The translations under genes and the position numbers were made by a program. 64,000 bases of DNA, from NCBI GenBank assembly GCA_033485155.1, contig JAWQJJ010000006.1, forward strand, positions 113,279-177,278, read 5' to 3'. The notes under the pieces were generated by a model. The model did not search any database. It saw only the letters and a program-made list of their open reading frames with translations, and was not told where the DNA came from. The stretch comes from Methanomassiliicoccus sp. GTDB taxonomy: Archaea > Thermoplasmatota > Thermoplasmata > Methanomassiliicoccales > Methanomassiliicoccaceae. Position 1 is the stretch's first letter. Every line of letters begins with the position of its first letter. Shown here one piece after another: positions 62,012 through 64,000 of the stretch.

Positions 62012-62347
62012 CCAGTGAGCATTTTTTACATTCTCGATATGATGGCCCCCACCAAAGTTGACCTGGGCCGCCTACCTTTTCATGTGCGTAAATAGATTAT
62101 CGATTGATAACACCGGGAGAAAAACCTAGAATGTGGGAAGAAATAATTTAATTTCCGGGCAACCCTTCTGGCCAGGCCTCAAGCCTCGCCCCTCCAATAA
62201 TCAGTGTCATCGTTTGAAGCCAGAACATATGGAGTGAAATGTCGGACCCATGGAACTCCAGTCAGTGAACTTTTTTCAAATAATATTATTGATATCAATA
62301 CATTATATACTAGTTCAACAAACTATCTCTCCGGGGGGAATCCTTAC
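62012..62347. other. Intergenic region with promoter of the next gene
   Basis: A TATA box (ttatatac, about 62304) and a strong ribosome site (ggggggaa, 62334-62341) lead to the ATG at 62348. Earlier in-frame codons back to 62204 look non-coding. Confidence 0.6.
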
Positions 62348-63163
62348 ATGCAAAAGAATTCCATAATCGCAATTGTAATTGTTGCTGTAGTGGTGATCGC
62401 TGGTGCTGGAGCAGCTTTGCTGCTGACGAACAACGGCAAGTCGAATACCGCGAAGACGGACGATCGCGCCGCTTCGTTCCACGTAACCTCGTTCAGCGTC
62501 AACAAGCACAACGTGCTGGACAATCAATCCGCCAGGGTCTCGATCGATGTAGTGAATAACGGAACCAAGGACGGTAACTACACGGCGAACCTGACCATGG
62601 ACGGTAGTCTGTATCAGTCGCAGACGGTGCACCTGGATATCAATGAGACCAAGACCCTCAACTTCACCGTCACCACGTCTGAGGATGGAAATCACACCAT
62701 GGCCATAGGTGATAACTCGACATACCTGCATTTCTACCCCGAATATGTTGTCGGAGCATATATGAAGGTCCATGTTACTGGCTCAGTGAATGGAATATTG
62801 ATAGACTATGGTGCAAATGCGTCAGTAGTGTCACTGACGGCTACTACATACACCGAGACGATCACTTACCTTAACATCAATTACCCATCGGAGACCATAA
62901 CATACAACATGTCAGCTCCATGGTCCGAGGGGCTAACGAATCTCACCTACATCGGGAATGAGACCGTGCAGACTCATTGGGGTAACATGACTTTGAGCCA
63001 TTACCGTGTTATCAATGGCACTGAGACCATTGACCGGTACCTGTATGTTGATGGCGATAAGGGGTGGACTTATAAGGAAATCGATTCGGACACTTATTAC
63101 ACTTTGACCACTGAAATAATCGATACCAACATGCCCTGGATGCCGGAGCTGCCGATCCAGTAA
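62348..63163 (+). CDS. Secreted/anchored protein with CARDB-like domain
   Basis: 271 residues. N-terminal anchor (IIAIVIVAVVVIAGAGAALLL), then a CARDB-like adhesion fold (HNVLDNQSARVSIDVVNNGTKDGNYTANLTMDG) and a second beta domain (about 140-271). Many N-glycosylation sequons. Surface exposed; partner unknown. Confidence 0.75.
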   Translation: MQKNSIIAIVIVAVVVIAGAGAALLLTNNGKSNTAKTDDRAASFHVTSFSVNKHNVLDNQSARVSIDVVNNGTKDGNYTANLTMDGSLYQSQTVHLDINETKTLNFTVTTSEDGNHTMAIGDNSTYLHFYPEYVVGAYMKVHVTGSVNGILIDYGANASVVSLTATTYTETITYLNINYPSETITYNMSAPWSEGLTNLTYIGNETVQTHWGNMTLSHYRVINGTETIDRYLYVDGDKGWTYKEIDSDTYYTLTTEIIDTNMPWMPELPIQ

Positions 63164-63426
63164 ACCCCTTTCATCCATTATTTTTCTATTGATATCTTAT
63201 CGCTATTGAGCATTACGATAACTTGATAATAATTTTACGATGGTCGTCACTGCACATTGTTCATTTTATCTGTCCAGTTATGGCCATTATAAAATTCTAT
63301 TATCCATCTAACGGCAATAACAAACGAGGGGCTGTTAATCTACATCTAAAACGAGAGTACTGAGGGGGTCCGAAGATGTAACTCTTTAGATCGGAAAAGA
63401 ATAAAAAAGAAGTTGGATTAAAGAGT
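63164..63426. other. Intergenic region
   Basis: A/T-rich, with no gene recognised between the convergent surface-protein genes. Confidence 0.4.
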
Positions 63427-63999
63427 TTAAACCGCGGCCTGGATGGCCTGGTAGGTCACGGTGAAGTGCGCGCTCTCCAAGTACGGAGTGATCTGCATCC
63501 AGAAGTACTCCTGGGCATTGGCGTCAGAGTGGATTACGGCGCTCGATGTCCAGGTATCGATGTCGACCTGGGTTCCATCCTGTATGGTCAGAGCGGTGTA
63601 GGAGGCGCCAGTGTCAGGAGTGTTAAGGCCGGGGCCGTTGATGTTCATAAGGTATCCGATGGTGATGTCGCTTCCCACGAACGCCTTATCGCAAGTCACG
63701 GTCACCTTGATGTCATAGTTCGGGCCATCGCCGCTAGGGTAGAATGCAGAGAACATCTCCCCATAGTGGTTGGCAGGGACGGCCGTGGTGTAAGTCCAAG
63801 CTTCCATGCCGGTGATGGCAGAATATTGATCGTGATAGTTGGCCGAGCTGGTCAAACCTATGTTGACTGGATAGGTGGTGACAGCCTGTGACCCATTAGT
63901 CCTGGGCATCGACAGTATGAGCACGGCCGCGCTGACGAATATGGTGGCCATGCAGATACATCCGATCAACATCAGAAGGCTTGATCCGGTTAGCTTGCT
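63427..63999 (-). CDS. Secreted beta-rich protein (start probably outside window)
   Basis: At least 181 residues, with a hydrophobic N-terminal segment (MLIGCICMATIFVSAAVLIL). The frame stays open to the window edge (SKLTGSSLL upstream of the first ATG), so the true start may lie beyond 64000. The rest is polar and beta-rich. No family recognised; layout matches the other small surface proteins in this region. Confidence 0.6.
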   Translation of the reverse strand, partial: SKLTGSSLLMLIGCICMATIFVSAAVLILSMPRTNGSQAVTTYPVNIGLTSSANYHDQYSAITGMEAWTYTTAVPANHYGEMFSAFYPSGDGPNYDIKVTVTCDKAFVGSDITIGYLMNINGPGLNTPDTGASYTALTIQDGTQVDIDTWTSSAVIHSDANAQEYFWMQITPYLESAHFTVTYQAIQAAV

Positions 64000-64000
64000 T

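Noticed and set aside
1..64000. CRISPR arrays or a complete defence island
   Set aside because: No regularly spaced direct repeats and no cas genes; HEPN and CHAT genes are solitary.

Overview
The window is archaeal DNA. It carries an archaeal-type DnaG primase, a group II chaperonin (thermosome), an Nre-family repair protein, an RPA-like OB-fold protein, archaeal-lipid-type isoprenoid enzymes and a serine tRNA with a bulge-helix-bulge intron. The GC-rich core, the LonB-like/DnaG pair, the many soluble PAS/GAF histidine kinases and the LarE/LarB, PaaK-ACT and LD-carboxypeptidase genes suggest a Thermoplasmatota lineage, with Methanomassiliicoccales as the best guess. That placement is inference: no methanogenesis or rRNA marker lies in the window.

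Layout. 1-10.7 kb: a phospholipase-D-like surface protein (cut by the window edge), a GNAT enzyme, a protease-less LonB-like AAA+ ATPase overlapping dnaG, a ubiquitin-like ThiS/MoaD protein, tRNA-Ser(CGA), hemerythrin, divergent larE/larB, a PolX-like protein with eroded active sites and a double GNAT. 10.9-14.7 kb: a compact isoprenoid set (FAD reductase, two UbiA-like membrane proteins, polyprenyl synthase) that could make or modify a prenylated lipid or lipid-soluble carrier. 14.7-18.7 kb: nre, a radical SAM gene and the thermosome. 18.8-21.7 kb: tandem paralogous surface proteins, the second of which has 13 cysteines against one in the first. 22-27 kb: an OB-fold gene, two overlapping serine recombinases, proline dehydrogenase, a structured leader before a small membrane protein, and an AT-rich stretch with hairpins and a ribbon-helix-helix gene.

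27-45 kb: fluoride channel with DUF190 partner, an ACT-ACT-metallo-beta-lactamase fusion, a CHASE4-like sensor kinase with a convergent CHAT (caspase-like) gene, PaaK/ACT/S66 peptidase, tandem PEBP genes, hemerythrin plus rubredoxin, a receiver-PAS kinase, a CPA2 antiporter, an ArsA ATPase with an ArsD-like CC protein, and a multi-PAS/GAF kinase. The genes form a sensory, redox and metal-handling neighbourhood.

45-64 kb is accessory: small lineage-specific secreted or membrane proteins, zinc ribbons and decaying copies of one of them, a HEPN-type protein, an acyltransferase, AT-rich genes that look acquired, and long stretches without clear genes. One secreted-protein gene here is split by a single in-frame TAG. 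If the organism decodes TAG as pyrrolysine (unproven here), this could be one intact protein.

No complete, recognisable defence island or CRISPR array was found. The strongest leads for something undescribed are the isoprenoid operon, the cysteine-rich paralog, the CHAT gene beside the sensor kinase, the doubly eroded PolX and the TAG-interrupted gene.
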